64,000 nt of DNA from Rhodococcus rhodochrous (GCF_900187265.1 NZ_LT906450.1:4455444-4519443), one strand, 5' to 3'; positions 1 through 8,715 are shown, counted from the stretch's first letter. The notes: a model not told the origin generated them from the sequence alone. Numbers and translations: made by a program.

Positions 1-1
1 C

Positions 2-169
2 CGCGAATGGATCGTGCCCGTGCAGTGGACGCACACCGTCGCGCGCGAGGATGCCTTCCGCATCCCGGGTCTGTTCGCGAATCAGAACTCGGCATGCCGC
101 CTGCGTCACCGCTTCACCGTCGACACCGTGACATCGTTCTTCGAGAGCAATCAGGATCGGGACGGGTGA
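2..169 (+). CDS. C-terminal fragment of an unidentified protein
   Basis: An open frame enters from the left edge and stops with TGA after 55 residues. It reads like real protein, with aromatic and hydrophobic residues in a plausible pattern (WIVPVQWTHTV near the start, FANQNSACRLR in the middle, FTVDTVTSFFE near the end) and strong third-position GC. The start lies outside the window. I do not recognise the family. It ends 23 bases before the stop of the convergent DUF6194 gene. Confidence 0.55.
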   Translation, partial: REWIVPVQWTHTVAREDAFRIPGLFANQNSACRLRHRFTVDTVTSFFESNQDRDG

Positions 170-191
170 CAGCAGTAGCTCTTTCGCTCGG

Positions 192-671
192 TCACTCCGT
201 GTCGCGCAGCGCGCTCCTGCGTTCGACGCGGCGACGATCTGCCAGGTGGGCGTCGCGCAGCGCTTCGAGGAGACGCGGCGTGGTCCGCTCCCCGGGTTCG
301 ACGACCGCCACCCATCCCAGTGAGCCGTAGACCGGGTGCGGGACGAACACGTCGGTCTCGGCGAAGTCGATCGTCGAAGGGTCGACGGACCGGGGCGGGC
401 AGCCGAGCAACTCGGTGAACAGCTGCGATCCCGCATGGACGTTCACCCGCCATCGTCCCGGCTCGTCGAGGTGTGAATCCTCGTCGTCCGGATAGTTCTT
501 CGTCACGATCGTCGCGTAGGGCTGCCGGTTGTGCGGGACCTCGCCGTCCGGGGCGTAGTAGAAGAAGTGGTCACCCCACGAGATCTCGGGATGCCCACTT
601 CCCTCCTGTGGTGCGAGCTCGAGGACACCGTCGAAACTCCGGATCTCTGCAAGGATCTGTTCCATCGTCAT
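192..671 (-). CDS. DUF6194 family protein
   Basis: This 159-residue protein resembles the DUF6194 family of actinobacteria: an N-terminal segment around MEQILAEIRSFDGV, then SWGDHFFYYAPDG, ATIVTKNYPDDEDS and RVNVHAG, and a C-terminal HPVYGSLGWVAVVEPG block. The family has no established role. The start is the ATG at 671 (MTMEQ); a second ATG two codons later (665) is equally possible. It is divergent from the double-MerR regulator and shares a gap of about 40 bases with it, so both promoters lie in or near that gap. Confidence 0.75.
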   Translation of the reverse strand: MTMEQILAEIRSFDGVLELAPQEGSGHPEISWGDHFFYYAPDGEVPHNRQPYATIVTKNYPDDEDSHLDEPGRWRVNVHAGSQLFTELLGCPPRSVDPSTIDFAETDVFVPHPVYGSLGWVAVVEPGERTTPRLLEALRDAHLADRRRVERRSALRDTE

Positions 672-712
672 ACTTCGAGTGTCGCCTTGAAGTGCTTGTG
701 GAGGGTTCGGCT

Positions 713-1510
713 GTGGAGCACACGATGACGACGGGGCGTCTGGCCGCTGCCGCCGGATACTCCGTGCAGCAGGTGCGCGATCTCGAACGTCTCGGGATGA
801 TCCCTCCCGCAGCACGAATGACCAACGGCTATCGCCGATTCGGACCCGAACACCTCACGGCGCTGCGCGCGTACCGCGCTCTGGCTGTCGCGGTCGGGCC
901 CGTGGAGGCGCGCAGCGTCATGCACGATGTGCAGGTACTCCCCTACGACGAGGCGCTCGCCCGTGTCGTCGAACTCCACAGTGGGCTCGCGCGAGCCCGC
1001 GACGAGTGTCTCGCCGCGCTCCGCGCACTCGACGTGATCGTCGACGAGGCCGCCCACGATGCGCCTCCGCTGCCCGGCGACGCCATGAGCATCACCGAGC
1101 TGGCGAACGCCATCGGGGTGCGATCGTCCGCCCTCAGGTTCTGGGAGAAGGAGGGATTGGTCGCGCCCGAACGGATCGACCGCAACAATATTCGGAGCTA
1201 CTCACCCGCCGCGGCGCGGAACGCGCGGATCGTCGCTGCACTGCGCGCAGGTGGCTATCGCATCCCAGCGGTCAGGGCCGTGATGGCATCCATCGGAACC
1301 GACGGCGAGACCGATACCGCTCGGGACGCACTTCACGAGCGGCTGCGCACCGTCGCCGTGCAGTCCGAGGCGTTGCTGCGGGCCGGTGCCGACATTGCGA
1401 CCCTGATCGGGAACGTGGCTCCGCTCTCGACTATCTCGAATCCGACGAGTGCAGTCGCCACGGCACGCTTGTCACCATCACCCCGGGCTGGAACAACAGG
1501 CGGCTCTTGA
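713..1510 (+). CDS. Transcriptional regulator with two MerR-type DNA-binding domains
   Basis: The 265-residue product contains two MerR winged-helix segments in tandem. The first is around residues 8-75 (LAAAAGYSVQQVRDLERLGM followed by NGYRRF) and the second around 125-195 (ITELANAIGVRSSALRFWEK followed by RSYSP and AARNARIVAALR). Classical MerR proteins have one such domain plus a dimerisation helix, so this arrangement is less common. The GTG at 713 has a GGAGG eight bases upstream and is preferred; an ATG at 725 is the alternative. Its 3' end overlaps the 3' end of the convergent KimA-like transporter gene by 80 bases. Ligand and targets are unknown; the divergent DUF6194 gene and the transporter are natural candidates. 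Confidence 0.8.
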   Translation: MEHTMTTGRLAAAAGYSVQQVRDLERLGMIPPAARMTNGYRRFGPEHLTALRAYRALAVAVGPVEARSVMHDVQVLPYDEALARVVELHSGLARARDECLAALRALDVIVDEAAHDAPPLPGDAMSITELANAIGVRSSALRFWEKEGLVAPERIDRNNIRSYSPAAARNARIVAALRAGGYRIPAVRAVMASIGTDGETDTARDALHERLRTVAVQSEALLRAGADIATLIGNVAPLSTISNPTSAVATARLSPSPRAGTTGGS

Positions 1511-3377
1511 GTCTGAGCGCGCTCTGGTTGTGGAGCAGGTTTTCCCACCAGTGACCCACGACGTACTCGGGGATGAAGACGGTGACCACATCGCGCGGCG
1601 AGTTGCCGCGCACCCGTCTGACGTAGTCGAGCACCGGTCGCGTGATCTCCCGGTACGGCGATTCCAGCACCTTCAGCGGAATCGTGATGTCGCTGGCCTC
1701 CCATTCGCGCACGAGTGCGCGGGTGTCCTCCTCGTCGACGTCGACGGTGATCGCTTCGAGGGTGTCGGGATGGGTGGCCGTGGCATACGCGAGCGCCCGA
1801 CGTGTCGGGTGGTGCAGCTTGGCCACGAGCACGATCGAATACGTGCGGCTGGGCAACAGACCGTCCCAGCCACCGGGGTCGAGTTCGACCGCCACGCGTC
1901 GGTAGTGGTGGCCGACGGCGCGCATCGTCACGAAGACGGTCACCATGGCGAGGATCGCGATCCACGCGCCGGCAACGAATTTCGTGACGAGCACGATGAT
2001 CAGGACTGTTCCCGTCATCGCCAGACCCACACCGTTGACGACGCGCGAGCGCTGCATCTTCCGGCGATGACGTGTGTCGGTCTCGGTGACGAGCAGGCGG
2101 GTCCAGTGCCGCACCATGCCGGTCTGGCTCAACGTGAAGGAGACGAACACCCCGACGATGTAGAGCTGGATGAGATGGGTGACCTCGGCGTCGAACAGCC
2201 AGACGAACACGATCGCCGCGAGGGCCAGGAAGACGATGCCGTTGCTGAACGCCAACCGATCACCTCGGGTGCGTAGCTGCGTCGGCAGGTGCTTGTCCTG
2301 CGCGAGCACCGACGCGAGGACCGGGAAACCGTTGAACGCGGTGTTCGCAGCGAGGACGAGGATCAATGCAGTCACGGCGGTGACGAGGTAGAAGCCGAGG
2401 GGGAAGTCGGTGAAGACCGTCTCGGCGACCTGCGCGACCAGCGTCTTCTGGTGATATCCCTCCGGTGCCCCGCGCAGTTGCGCTGCGGGGTCTGCGGCGA
2501 CGACGACGCCCAGCCGCTCGGCGAGCACGATGATGCCCATCAGCAGCGTGATCGCGATGGCGCCCAGCATCAGCAGAGTGGTGGCTGCGTTGTGCGATTT
2601 CGGTTTCCGGAAGGCGGGCACCCCGTTGCTGATGGCCTCGACTCCCGTCAGGGCCGCACACCCCGACGAGAACGCGCGGGCGAGAAGGAACGCGAAAGCC
2701 AGTCCGGTCAGGTGGGATTGTTCGGCGGCGAGTTCGTAGTGCGACGACTCGGCGCGGAGCGGGGCGTCGAACACGACGAGGCGCACGAAACCCCAGACGA
2801 GCATCACCCCGATGCAGAACATGAAGGCGTAGGTGGGGATGGCGAAAGCTGTGCCCGCCTCGCGGAGTCCGCGGAGATTCACTGCGGTGAGAAGGGTGAT
2901 CGCGGCGATCGCGAACAGCACCTTGTGGTGTTCGACGAAGGGAATCGCCGACCCGATGTTCTGGGCGGCCGACGAGATCGACACGGCAACCGTCAGCACG
3001 TAGTCGACGATCAACGCGCTGCCCACCGTCAGGCCGGCCATCGCCCCGAGATTCTTCGTCGCCACTTCGTAGTCGCCACCCCCGGAGGGGTAGGCATGCA
3101 CGTTCTGCCGGTAACTCGCGACCACCACGACGAGCACGCCGGCGACGGCGAGACCGATCCAGCCGGAGAACGCGTAGGCGGACAGGCCCGCCACCGACAG
3201 GACGAGGAAGATCTCCTCCGGGGCATAGGCGACGGACGACAGGGCGTCGGACGCGAACACCGGCAGGGCTACGCGTTTCGGTAACAGGGTGTGGCCGAGG
3301 GTGTCGCTGCGCAGCGGTCTTCCCAGCAACACTCGTTTGGTGACGTTGTCACGGCCCTTGTGGATGGTTACGGCCAT
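1431..3377 (-). CDS. KimA/YdaO-like potassium importer of the APC superfamily
   Basis: The 648-residue protein begins with a hydrophilic stretch containing GRPLRSDTLGHTLL and SDALSSVAYAPEEI, has about 12 membrane segments up to residue ~460, and ends with a cytosolic domain of ~150 residues finishing in LLHNQSALRLKSRLLF and VMVTSVPW. These blocks, with SYRQNVHAYPSGGGDY, AFSSGCAALTGVEAISN and RGDRLAFSNG, closely match my memory of Bacillus KimA, a proton-coupled K+ importer inhibited by c-di-AMP. Older annotations call such proteins amino-acid permeases. The ATG at 3377 has AGGAG eight bases upstream, better than an ATG at 3401. No c-di-AMP riboswitch was recognised upstream. Potassium transport is inferred from family resemblance. 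Confidence 0.8.
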   Translation of the reverse strand: MAVTIHKGRDNVTKRVLLGRPLRSDTLGHTLLPKRVALPVFASDALSSVAYAPEEIFLVLSVAGLSAYAFSGWIGLAVAGVLVVVVASYRQNVHAYPSGGGDYEVATKNLGAMAGLTVGSALIVDYVLTVAVSISSAAQNIGSAIPFVEHHKVLFAIAAITLLTAVNLRGLREAGTAFAIPTYAFMFCIGVMLVWGFVRLVVFDAPLRAESSHYELAAEQSHLTGLAFAFLLARAFSSGCAALTGVEAISNGVPAFRKPKSHNAATTLLMLGAIAITLLMGIIVLAERLGVVVAADPAAQLRGAPEGYHQKTLVAQVAETVFTDFPLGFYLVTAVTALILVLAANTAFNGFPVLASVLAQDKHLPTQLRTRGDRLAFSNGIVFLALAAIVFVWLFDAEVTHLIQLYIVGVFVSFTLSQTGMVRHWTRLLVTETDTRHRRKMQRSRVVNGVGLAMTGTVLIIVLVTKFVAGAWIAILAMVTVFVTMRAVGHHYRRVAVELDPGGWDGLLPSRTYSIVLVAKLHHPTRRALAYATATHPDTLEAITVDVDEEDTRALVREWEASDITIPLKVLESPYREITRPVLDYVRRVRGNSPRDVVTVFIPEYVVGHWWENLLHNQSALRLKSRLLFQPGVMVTSVPWRLHSSDSR

Positions 3378-3529
3378 GACCACCGCTCCTGTCCGGCGCA
3401 TCCCTGCGCACGCAGAAGCGAACGTACGCTTGGATCACGAGGCTTGCCATAGGTGCAGATCGGGCAAATTCACCCCGCCCATCACCCTCCGGTGAGGTTG
3501 GCAGATGAAAGAATCGTCGGTAGCGTGGA

Positions 3530-3636
3530 GACGTTGTTGCTCCTCGCAACAAAGCGTGCCGTGTCTCCTCCCCTTTGACATGGCACGGACGGACCCCGTC
3601 GGCCCCTCCCCTCGTTAAGCCGACGGGGTTCTCTCA
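3530..3636 (+). ncRNA. 6C-like small RNA (first copy)
   Basis: Three hairpins follow one another. A 7-bp stem lies at 3534-3540/3546-3552, an 11-bp stem with one G-U pair at 3555-3565/3577-3587 with a C-rich loop (TCCTCCCCTTT), and an 11-bp stem at 3593-3603/3619-3629 whose loop carries CCCTCCCCTCG and which is followed by TCTCTC. Two consecutive stems with C-rich loops define the actinobacterial 6C RNA, which is thought to pair with G-rich ribosome-binding sites; the last stem would also act as terminator. The rest of the 417-base gap (3378-3794) holds the promoter of the KimA-like gene on one side and of the thioesterase on the other. A second copy lies at 6066-6176. The 5' end is uncertain. 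Confidence 0.72.
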
Positions 3637-3794
3637 TCTGTTCCCCTCTATGCGGTGGCTCACACGCTTTCGTACAGAACGGCCCGTTTTACGGATTTTG
3701 CGGTGATCCCGTACAGCGGCAACAGAACTTGACTCGTTCACCGTGTGCGCGGTCGACTATTTCTTTCACCACGCTCACGATCCGGAGAACCCTG

Positions 3795-4469
3795 ATGACC
3801 GATTCCATCCTCGAGCTCTACGTCAACGACGGATTGTCCGACGAGGAAGTCGATCAGCAGAGGGACACCTACGGTCCGCTCACCGAGGACGTGCGCGAGC
3901 TGATCCAGCTCGCCCTGCAGACCCGCGTGGATGCCGACGACGTCGCGCGGGCGCGGGAACATCTCGCGGCTGCGCGCGAGATTCTCGAACGCGACCGGGA
4001 GGACGTCCCGTACGGCACCCGGTTCAACGATTCGGGCCGATTCCGCAACTGGGGCAACGCCGCAATCGGCCTGCGCAACGCCATCGCCCCGATCGGCGAC
4101 ATCCACGAGGACGACGACGGCCGCGTGTGGACGGACATCCACCTCGGCCCCGTCTACGAGGGGCCGGCCGGACACGTGCACGGCGGGGTCTCCGCCCTGT
4201 TGCTCGACCAGATCCTCGGCGACGCCGCGCGCATCTCGGGATATCCGGGGATGACGGGCACGCTCACCATCCGCTACCGCAAGCGCACTCCCCTCGGAGC
4301 TCTGCGCGTGGAGGCGAAACTCGACCGCGTCGAAGGACGTAAGGCGTTCGTCGTGGGGCACATCGCCGACTCGGAGGGGGTCTGCGTGGAAGCGGAAGGC
4401 ATCTTCATCGCCCCGGTGTGGATGGTGCAGCAGCGCGACTCGTTCGCGGAGACACCGAGGCCCGAATAG
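3795..4469 (+). CDS. PaaI-type hotdog thioesterase
   Basis: The 224-residue product has a helical N-terminal extension of ~80 residues (ELIQLALQTRVDADDVARAR) followed by a hotdog fold at ~95-215. The signature GPAGHVHGGVSALLLDQILG, where GHVHGG matches the PaaI/thioesterase family active-site loop, sits near residue 125; the strands TGTLTIRYRKRTPLG and KAFVVGHIAD follow. Family members hydrolyse acyl-CoA thioesters. The ATG at 3795 has GGAGA seven bases upstream. A second hotdog gene follows 131 bases downstream on the same strand, separated by a palindrome, so the pair may act on related acyl-CoA substrates. The substrate is unknown. Confidence 0.8.
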   Translation: MTDSILELYVNDGLSDEEVDQQRDTYGPLTEDVRELIQLALQTRVDADDVARAREHLAAAREILERDREDVPYGTRFNDSGRFRNWGNAAIGLRNAIAPIGDIHEDDDGRVWTDIHLGPVYEGPAGHVHGGVSALLLDQILGDAARISGYPGMTGTLTIRYRKRTPLGALRVEAKLDRVEGRKAFVVGHIADSEGVCVEAEGIFIAPVWMVQQRDSFAETPRPE

Positions 4470-4484
4470 GCTCACAACCGAGAA

Positions 4485-4532
4485 GTGAGGCTCACAACGC
4501 CCATGGTCGACCATCAGGGTTGTGAGCCTCAC
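4485..4532. terminator. Perfect 14-bp inverted repeat after the first thioesterase gene
   Basis: GTGAGGCTCACAAC (4485-4498) is repeated in reverse complement at 4519-4532 around a 20-base loop that itself contains the palindrome ATGGTCGACCAT. An extra direct copy of GGCTCACAAC overlaps the preceding stop codon at 4469-4478, and a degenerate GTTGTGAACCTCC follows at 4539-4551. It probably acts as terminator or mRNA stabiliser between the two thioesterase genes; a binding site is the alternative. Confidence 0.5.
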
Positions 4533-4600
4533 CTGTGCGTTGTGAACCTCCGAACGACGTAACCTTCCGTCGTCGACCACAGAATGGCAATATCACTCTC

Positions 4601-5491
4601 ATGAGCGAGAATGGCATTTTTACCAGTCAGCGGCCGTCGGTGTCGATGAATCAGCGCACCTTCACCGCCGACTTCGGCCTGACGTCGCTCCAACTGAGCA
4701 AGGAGCGCGCCATCATGCGCGCCGACCTGCACGACAAGCTGCGCAACGACGCCGGCGCCGCAGCACTCGGGATGCTCACCACCGTGGTCGACATCGTCAC
4801 GTCCACCCCACCACTCGCCGTGTGCAGCCCGGACTGGGTGGCCACCCAGGACCTGTCCATCCACACCGCCGAACCGCTCACCGAGGGTCCGATCGTCGTC
4901 GACACCCACCTCGTGCGCGTCGGCAAGAAGACCGTGCACGTCGCCGCGCAGATCTTCGACGGGCGCGGCAGCAGCGGCCTCGAGGAACTCGTCGCCGCCC
5001 TCGACGACGGCGCGTTGCAACCGGCGGGGCGCGGTCTCGTCACCTTCGTGCGGCTTCCCCGTGCCGCAGCGGCCGGTTCGGGCTACTACAACCCCAGCGA
5101 GTGGGTGGGCGCCATCCACGAATTTCCCAGGGAACACATCGACGGATCGATCTACTCCCGGCTGGGGATGCGCACCCTCGACGCACGCGCCGGCGTCCTC
5201 GAACTCGACCTCACCCCGTTCGTGGCCAACATGATCGGCACCATCCAGGGTGGCGCCCAGGCGCTGCTCGCCGAGCACGCCGCGCACACCGTTCTCCCGG
5301 GTTTCGTGGCGACCGACTTCCAGGCCCACTATCTGTCGCAGGTGAAGGTGGGACCGGCCCGGTCCCACGTCACAGTTGTCCGTGAGACGAAGGACCATGC
5401 GATCGTCGACGTGCGTCTCGTGGACGCCGGAGCCGACGATCAGGTGCTCGCCCTGACGACGGTCACCCTGCGACGCCTGCCGTTCTCCTGA
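4601..5491 (+). CDS. Double-hotdog acyl-CoA thioesterase-like protein
   Basis: The 296-residue protein looks like two hotdog domains in tandem. The N-terminal half has the helix RNDAGAAALGMLTTVVDIVTS and strands DWVATQDLSIHTAEPLTEGP and KKTVHVAAQIFD. The C-terminal half repeats the plan with ANMIGTIQGGAQALLAEHAA, ATDFQAHYLSQVKVGPARS and HAIVDVRLVDAG. This matches acyl-CoA thioesterase/hydratase-like families, but I could not assign catalytic residues. The ATG at 4601 is the first convincing start; no strong ribosome-binding site is visible before it. It lies downstream of the PaaI-type gene in the same orientation. Confidence 0.7.
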   Translation: MSENGIFTSQRPSVSMNQRTFTADFGLTSLQLSKERAIMRADLHDKLRNDAGAAALGMLTTVVDIVTSTPPLAVCSPDWVATQDLSIHTAEPLTEGPIVVDTHLVRVGKKTVHVAAQIFDGRGSSGLEELVAALDDGALQPAGRGLVTFVRLPRAAAAGSGYYNPSEWVGAIHEFPREHIDGSIYSRLGMRTLDARAGVLELDLTPFVANMIGTIQGGAQALLAEHAAHTVLPGFVATDFQAHYLSQVKVGPARSHVTVVRETKDHAIVDVRLVDAGADDQVLALTTVTLRRLPFS

Positions 5492-5588
5492 TGCGCGTGT
5501 TGTCGGAGTCACCACATGCGACCCGGTAGGCCCGGCTCCTCCGCCAGTACAGTTGATCGAAATCCGGCAGGAGCGAGAGGAGTCGACC

Positions 5589-5978
5589 GTGCAGAACGCC
5601 GTGTTCTACTCGCTCGTCGCGATGTGTTCGTTGTTCGCCGCGTCGACGTGGTGCCTCTCGCGCCCCCACCTGCTGTCGAGCTCGGCCGCGTTCGTGGCCT
5701 CCGGGCTGTGGGTACTGATGAACGGACCTCTCGAGGGTCGCGTGCTGTACTCGGTGACACCGAACCACGGATTGACGGAGGCCGACCTGCTCTCGGGAGT
5801 GGGAGTGTGCATCGCAGCCTGGGGTTTCTGGACGACGCGGAACCGTCGACGCCGTCGGCGTTCGCAGCGGCCGGCGTCGTACCGCAGGCATCCCGACGGG
5901 TCCCGAGCCATGCCGACCCCCGTCTTTCCTGCGGGTAGCGACGTCGAAACAGGCCCCATCCGCCGCAAAGCAGGCTGA
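5589..5978 (+). CDS. Small membrane protein of unknown function
   Basis: The 129-residue product has two or three hydrophobic segments in the first ~85 residues (AVFYSLVAMCSLFAA, SAAFVASGLWVLM, LLSGVGVCIAAWGFW). These are followed by a very basic tail (NRRRRRRSQR) and a hydrophilic end, giving a membrane anchor with a cytosolic positively charged tail. The GTG at 5589 follows AGGAG at 5576-5580. I do not recognise the family. The second 6C-like RNA lies downstream on the same strand. Confidence 0.6.
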   Translation: MQNAVFYSLVAMCSLFAASTWCLSRPHLLSSSAAFVASGLWVLMNGPLEGRVLYSVTPNHGLTEADLLSGVGVCIAAWGFWTTRNRRRRRRSQRPASYRRHPDGSRAMPTPVFPAGSDVETGPIRRKAG

Positions 5979-6065
5979 GCGTTCCGGTTCGACCCCGAGA
6001 AGATTTTTCAGGTCTCGTTTCAGTATCGGCTCTGGACGAGTGACCAGTCGTCACCTAAGCTCCAA

Positions 6066-6176
6066 AGCGGCCACGGCGTAGGTGGCCGTGTCTCCCTAGA
6101 GTCCTCCCCGACACAGGAGATACAGCGCGAGGCCCCGCCGGCTCCTCCCCTCGAATCGCTGGCGGGGCCCTTCCCT
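6066..6176 (+). ncRNA. 6C-like small RNA (second copy)
   Basis: The hairpin order matches the copy at 3530-3636. A 7-bp stem lies at 6068-6074/6082-6088, a stem with GTGTCTCC (6088-6095) against GGAGATAC (6116-6123) encloses a loop containing CCTCCCC, and a 12-bp stem at 6131-6142/6158-6169 with one mismatch has the loop TCCTCCCCTCGAATC and is followed by CTTCCCT. Both copies share GCCGTGTCTCC before the second stem and CCTCCCCTCG in the last loop. The rest of the 5979-6452 gap holds a short hairpin (6331-6357) and the terminator of the next gene; no other gene was seen. Confidence 0.65.
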
Positions 6177-6404
6177 GTCTGCCTCCCCGACGACAGGGGC
6201 AGATCGAATGGTAATCGGGTCCCAATGTCCGATTCGTCCTACATTCGAACGAAACTCCGGGTAACCCTTGTGACCTTCGTCTCTGCGGCGCTGTTCACAG
6301 CATAGAGCAATCTGCTCACTCGCGTGCATAGATCTTTCTGGAGTTCACCGAAAGATCAACTGGCAGAGTGCGCGCAGTAGTCGACGGCAACCACCCGAAC
6401 ACAC

Positions 6405-6439
6405 GAGCCCGCCCGCACCGATTCGGTGCGGGCGGGCTC
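6405..6439 (-). terminator. Terminator of the disrupted permease gene
   Basis: A perfect 15-bp stem (6405-6419 against 6425-6439) with a five-base loop lies 13 bases beyond the stop codon of the minus-strand permease gene. It is very GC-rich and lacks a long T tract, as is usual in this group. Confidence 0.75.
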
Positions 6440-6452
6440 GTAGGCGACGGAG

Positions 6453-7989
6453 CTATACCGGTTCGGGTTCCTTCACCTCGTGCGTCGCAGCTTCCTGCTG
6501 CGCGGCCTCGAGCTTCAGGCGCTGTCCGAGGACCGACTTGCGGCGGCCGTAGACGAAGTAGACCGCCACGCCCAGAACCATCCAGACCGCGAATCGGATC
6601 CAGGTCTCGACCGACAGATTGAGCATGAGCCAGCCGCAGGCGAGGACCGCGAGGATCGGGACCAGCGGCACGAGCGGCACCCGGAATCCGCGGGGCAGAT
6701 CGGGGCGGGTGCGACGGAGCACCATCACGCCGACGCAGACCAGGACGAAGGCGAACAGGGTGCCGATGTTGACCATCTCCTCGAGCACACCCATCGGGAA
6801 CACCGCGGCGAGGACGGCCACCACACCACCGACGATCAGGGTGATGCGCACGGGCACACCCTTGTGGTTCGTGACGGCGAGTTTGCGGGTGACGAGTCCG
6901 TCGCGGGACATCGCGAACAGCACGCGGGTCTGGCCGAGCATCATCACCATCACGACGGTGGTGAGGCCGGCGAGACCGCCGATGTTGATGGCCATCTGCG
7001 CCCAGGTGACACCGTGTGCTTCGAAGGCCGTGGCCAGCGTGGCGCTGCCGTCACCGACCAGTTCGCTGCCGGTGCGCAGATCGGTGTACTTGACCATGCC
7101 GGTGAGCACGAGGGTGACGCCGACGTAGAGGACGGTGACGATCGCCAGCGAACCGAAGATTCCGCGGGGCAGTGCCTTCTGGGGGTTCTTGGTCTCCTCG
7201 GCGGTGGTGGCGACCACGTCGAAGCCGATGAAGGCGAAGAAGACCAGGCTCGCCGCGGCGAGGAGGCCGTACCAGCCGTAGGTGCTGCCGCCCGCACCGG
7301 TAAGCGCCGAGAACAGCGACTGGTGCATGCCGGACGCGGTGCTCTGGGCCTCCTCGGCCGGCGGGACGTACGGGGAGTAGTTGGACTTGTCGATGTAGAA
7401 GATGCCGACGACGATGACGAGCAGGACCACCGCGACCTTGATGGCGGTCACGACGGCGGAGACCCGCGACGACATCTTGGTGCCGACGGCGAGGATGATC
7501 GTGATGGCGCCGACGATGAGCAGCGACCCCCAGTCGACCGTGATCGGTCCGAGGTCGATCGACGCATTGCCGCCGAACATGCCCCCGAGATACATCGACC
7601 ATCCCTTGGCGACGACCGCGGAGGCGAGGGCGAACTCGAGGATCAGATCCCATCCGATGATCCAGGCGACGAATTCACCGAAGGTGGCATAGGAGAAGGT
7701 GTAGGCGCTTGCCGGCGACCGGCACCGCGGAGGCGAACTCCGCGTAACACAGCGCGGCGAGACCGCACGCGATCGCGGCGAGGACGAACGCCAGCGAGAT
7801 GGACGGTCCGGCGAGATTGCCGGCGGTGCGAGCGGTGAGGGTGAAGATTCCGGCTCCGACCACGACGGCGACGCCGAACACGGTCAGATCCTTGGCGGTC
7901 AGTTCTCGTCGTAGCCGCGAACCGGGTTCGTCGGTATCCGCGATCGACTGTTCGACGGATTTGGTCCGCCAGATGCCGACTCCGGGCAT
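6453..7989 (-). pseudogene. APC-family amino-acid permease interrupted by a one-base frameshift
   Basis: Two adjoining frames together encode one permease of ~511 residues. The first (from ATG 7989, MPGVGIWRTKSVEQS) carries the N-terminal motif GVAVVVGAGIFTLTARTAGN and runs to CYAEFASAVPVAGK. The normal continuation, SAYTFSYATFGEFVAWIIGW, is in another frame and leads into the rest of the protein (GFDVVATTAEETKNPQ, NIGTLFAFVLVCVGVMVLRR). Removing one T of the TT at 7709-7710 restores a single reading frame. The domain order is that of the cationic/neutral amino-acid transporters of the APC superfamily. Either the gene is inactive in this strain or the base is an assembly error. The divergent Lrp-type regulator suggests amino-acid control. 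Confidence 0.8.
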
Positions 7990-8158
7990 TGTGTGCTCCT
8001 CGGGGTGATTGCGGCGCCCGCCACGCCCGGTCCGGGCGAGGGGTAGGCATGTCGCTCACTTCGCGCGCATTACGTTGCAGCAAGCCGTGTTTGCGTGAGC
8101 ATTTGATGCAGCAATCATGGCACTGGCTCGTGAAGTGTCAATATCTTTCTGATCAGTT

Positions 8159-8171
8159 GAGCATTATGCTC
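8159..8171. promoter_or_regulatory. Candidate Lrp/AsnC operator in the divergent promoter region
   Basis: GAGCATTATGCTC is a perfect 13-base palindrome with a single central base, placed 37 bases before the GTG of the Lrp-type gene. The gap 7990-8208 must hold promoters for both the regulator and the permease. Lrp-family sites are short, AT-centred palindromes, so autoregulation through this site is plausible but unproven. Confidence 0.4.
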
Positions 8172-8208
8172 GAGTGGTGACGCGCATCACAACGGAAAGG
8201 GTGTCATC

Positions 8209-8715
8209 GTGTTCAGTCTCGACCGGCTCGACGCAGCTCTCCTCGGAGAGCTCACTCGCAATCCCCGGGCAGGAATCGTCGACCTGTCGGCGAAGCTCGG
8301 TGTCGCCCGCAACACCGTGCAGTCGCGCATCAGAAAACTCGAGGAGTCCGGTGCCGTCACCGGATACCGACCGGTCGTCGACCTGCCGAAGCTGGGTGTG
8401 CCGCTGCAGGCGTTCATCGGCGCCGAGCTCGTCCAGGCGCGGATGGGGCATGTGATCGCCCAATTGGGCCGATTCCCCGAGGTTTTGGAAGTACACGCGA
8501 CGACGGGCCGGGAGGATCTCCTGATCCGGATGGCCGCGCAGTCCCAGGAGGACCTCCTGCTGGTCCTGGAGCGGCTCCACGCCATCGAGGGCGTCGCGCA
8601 CACCACCACGACGCTCGCGCTCACCACGCCGATCGAGTACCGGACGCAGCCGCTCGTCGAGCACATCACCCGCGATGCGGGGCACGGGCGTTCGTCGTCG
8701 GCCGGAAACTCCTGA
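8209..8715 (+). CDS. Lrp/AsnC family transcriptional regulator
   Basis: The 168-residue protein has the AsnC-type helix-turn-helix in residues ~4-60 (LDAALLGELTRNPRAGIVDL, ARNTVQSRIRKLEESGAVTG). An effector-binding RAM-like domain follows (LQAFIGAELVQARMGHVIAQ, VLEVHATTGREDLLIRMAAQ), ending in a loosely structured tail. Family members sense amino acids or 2-oxo acids. The GTG at 8209 is preceded by GGAAAGGG. It is divergent from the permease and sits beside the dehydrogenase and oxidoreductase genes, so it probably controls this catabolic set. Confidence 0.88.
   Translation: MFSLDRLDAALLGELTRNPRAGIVDLSAKLGVARNTVQSRIRKLEESGAVTGYRPVVDLPKLGVPLQAFIGAELVQARMGHVIAQLGRFPEVLEVHATTGREDLLIRMAAQSQEDLLLVLERLHAIEGVAHTTTTLALTTPIEYRTQPLVEHITRDAGHGRSSSAGNS

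Noticed and set aside
3378-3530. A c-di-AMP (ydaO-type) riboswitch upstream of the KimA-like gene
   Set aside because: I looked for the conserved riboswitch blocks on the minus strand and saw none; the KimA resemblance alone is not evidence for it.
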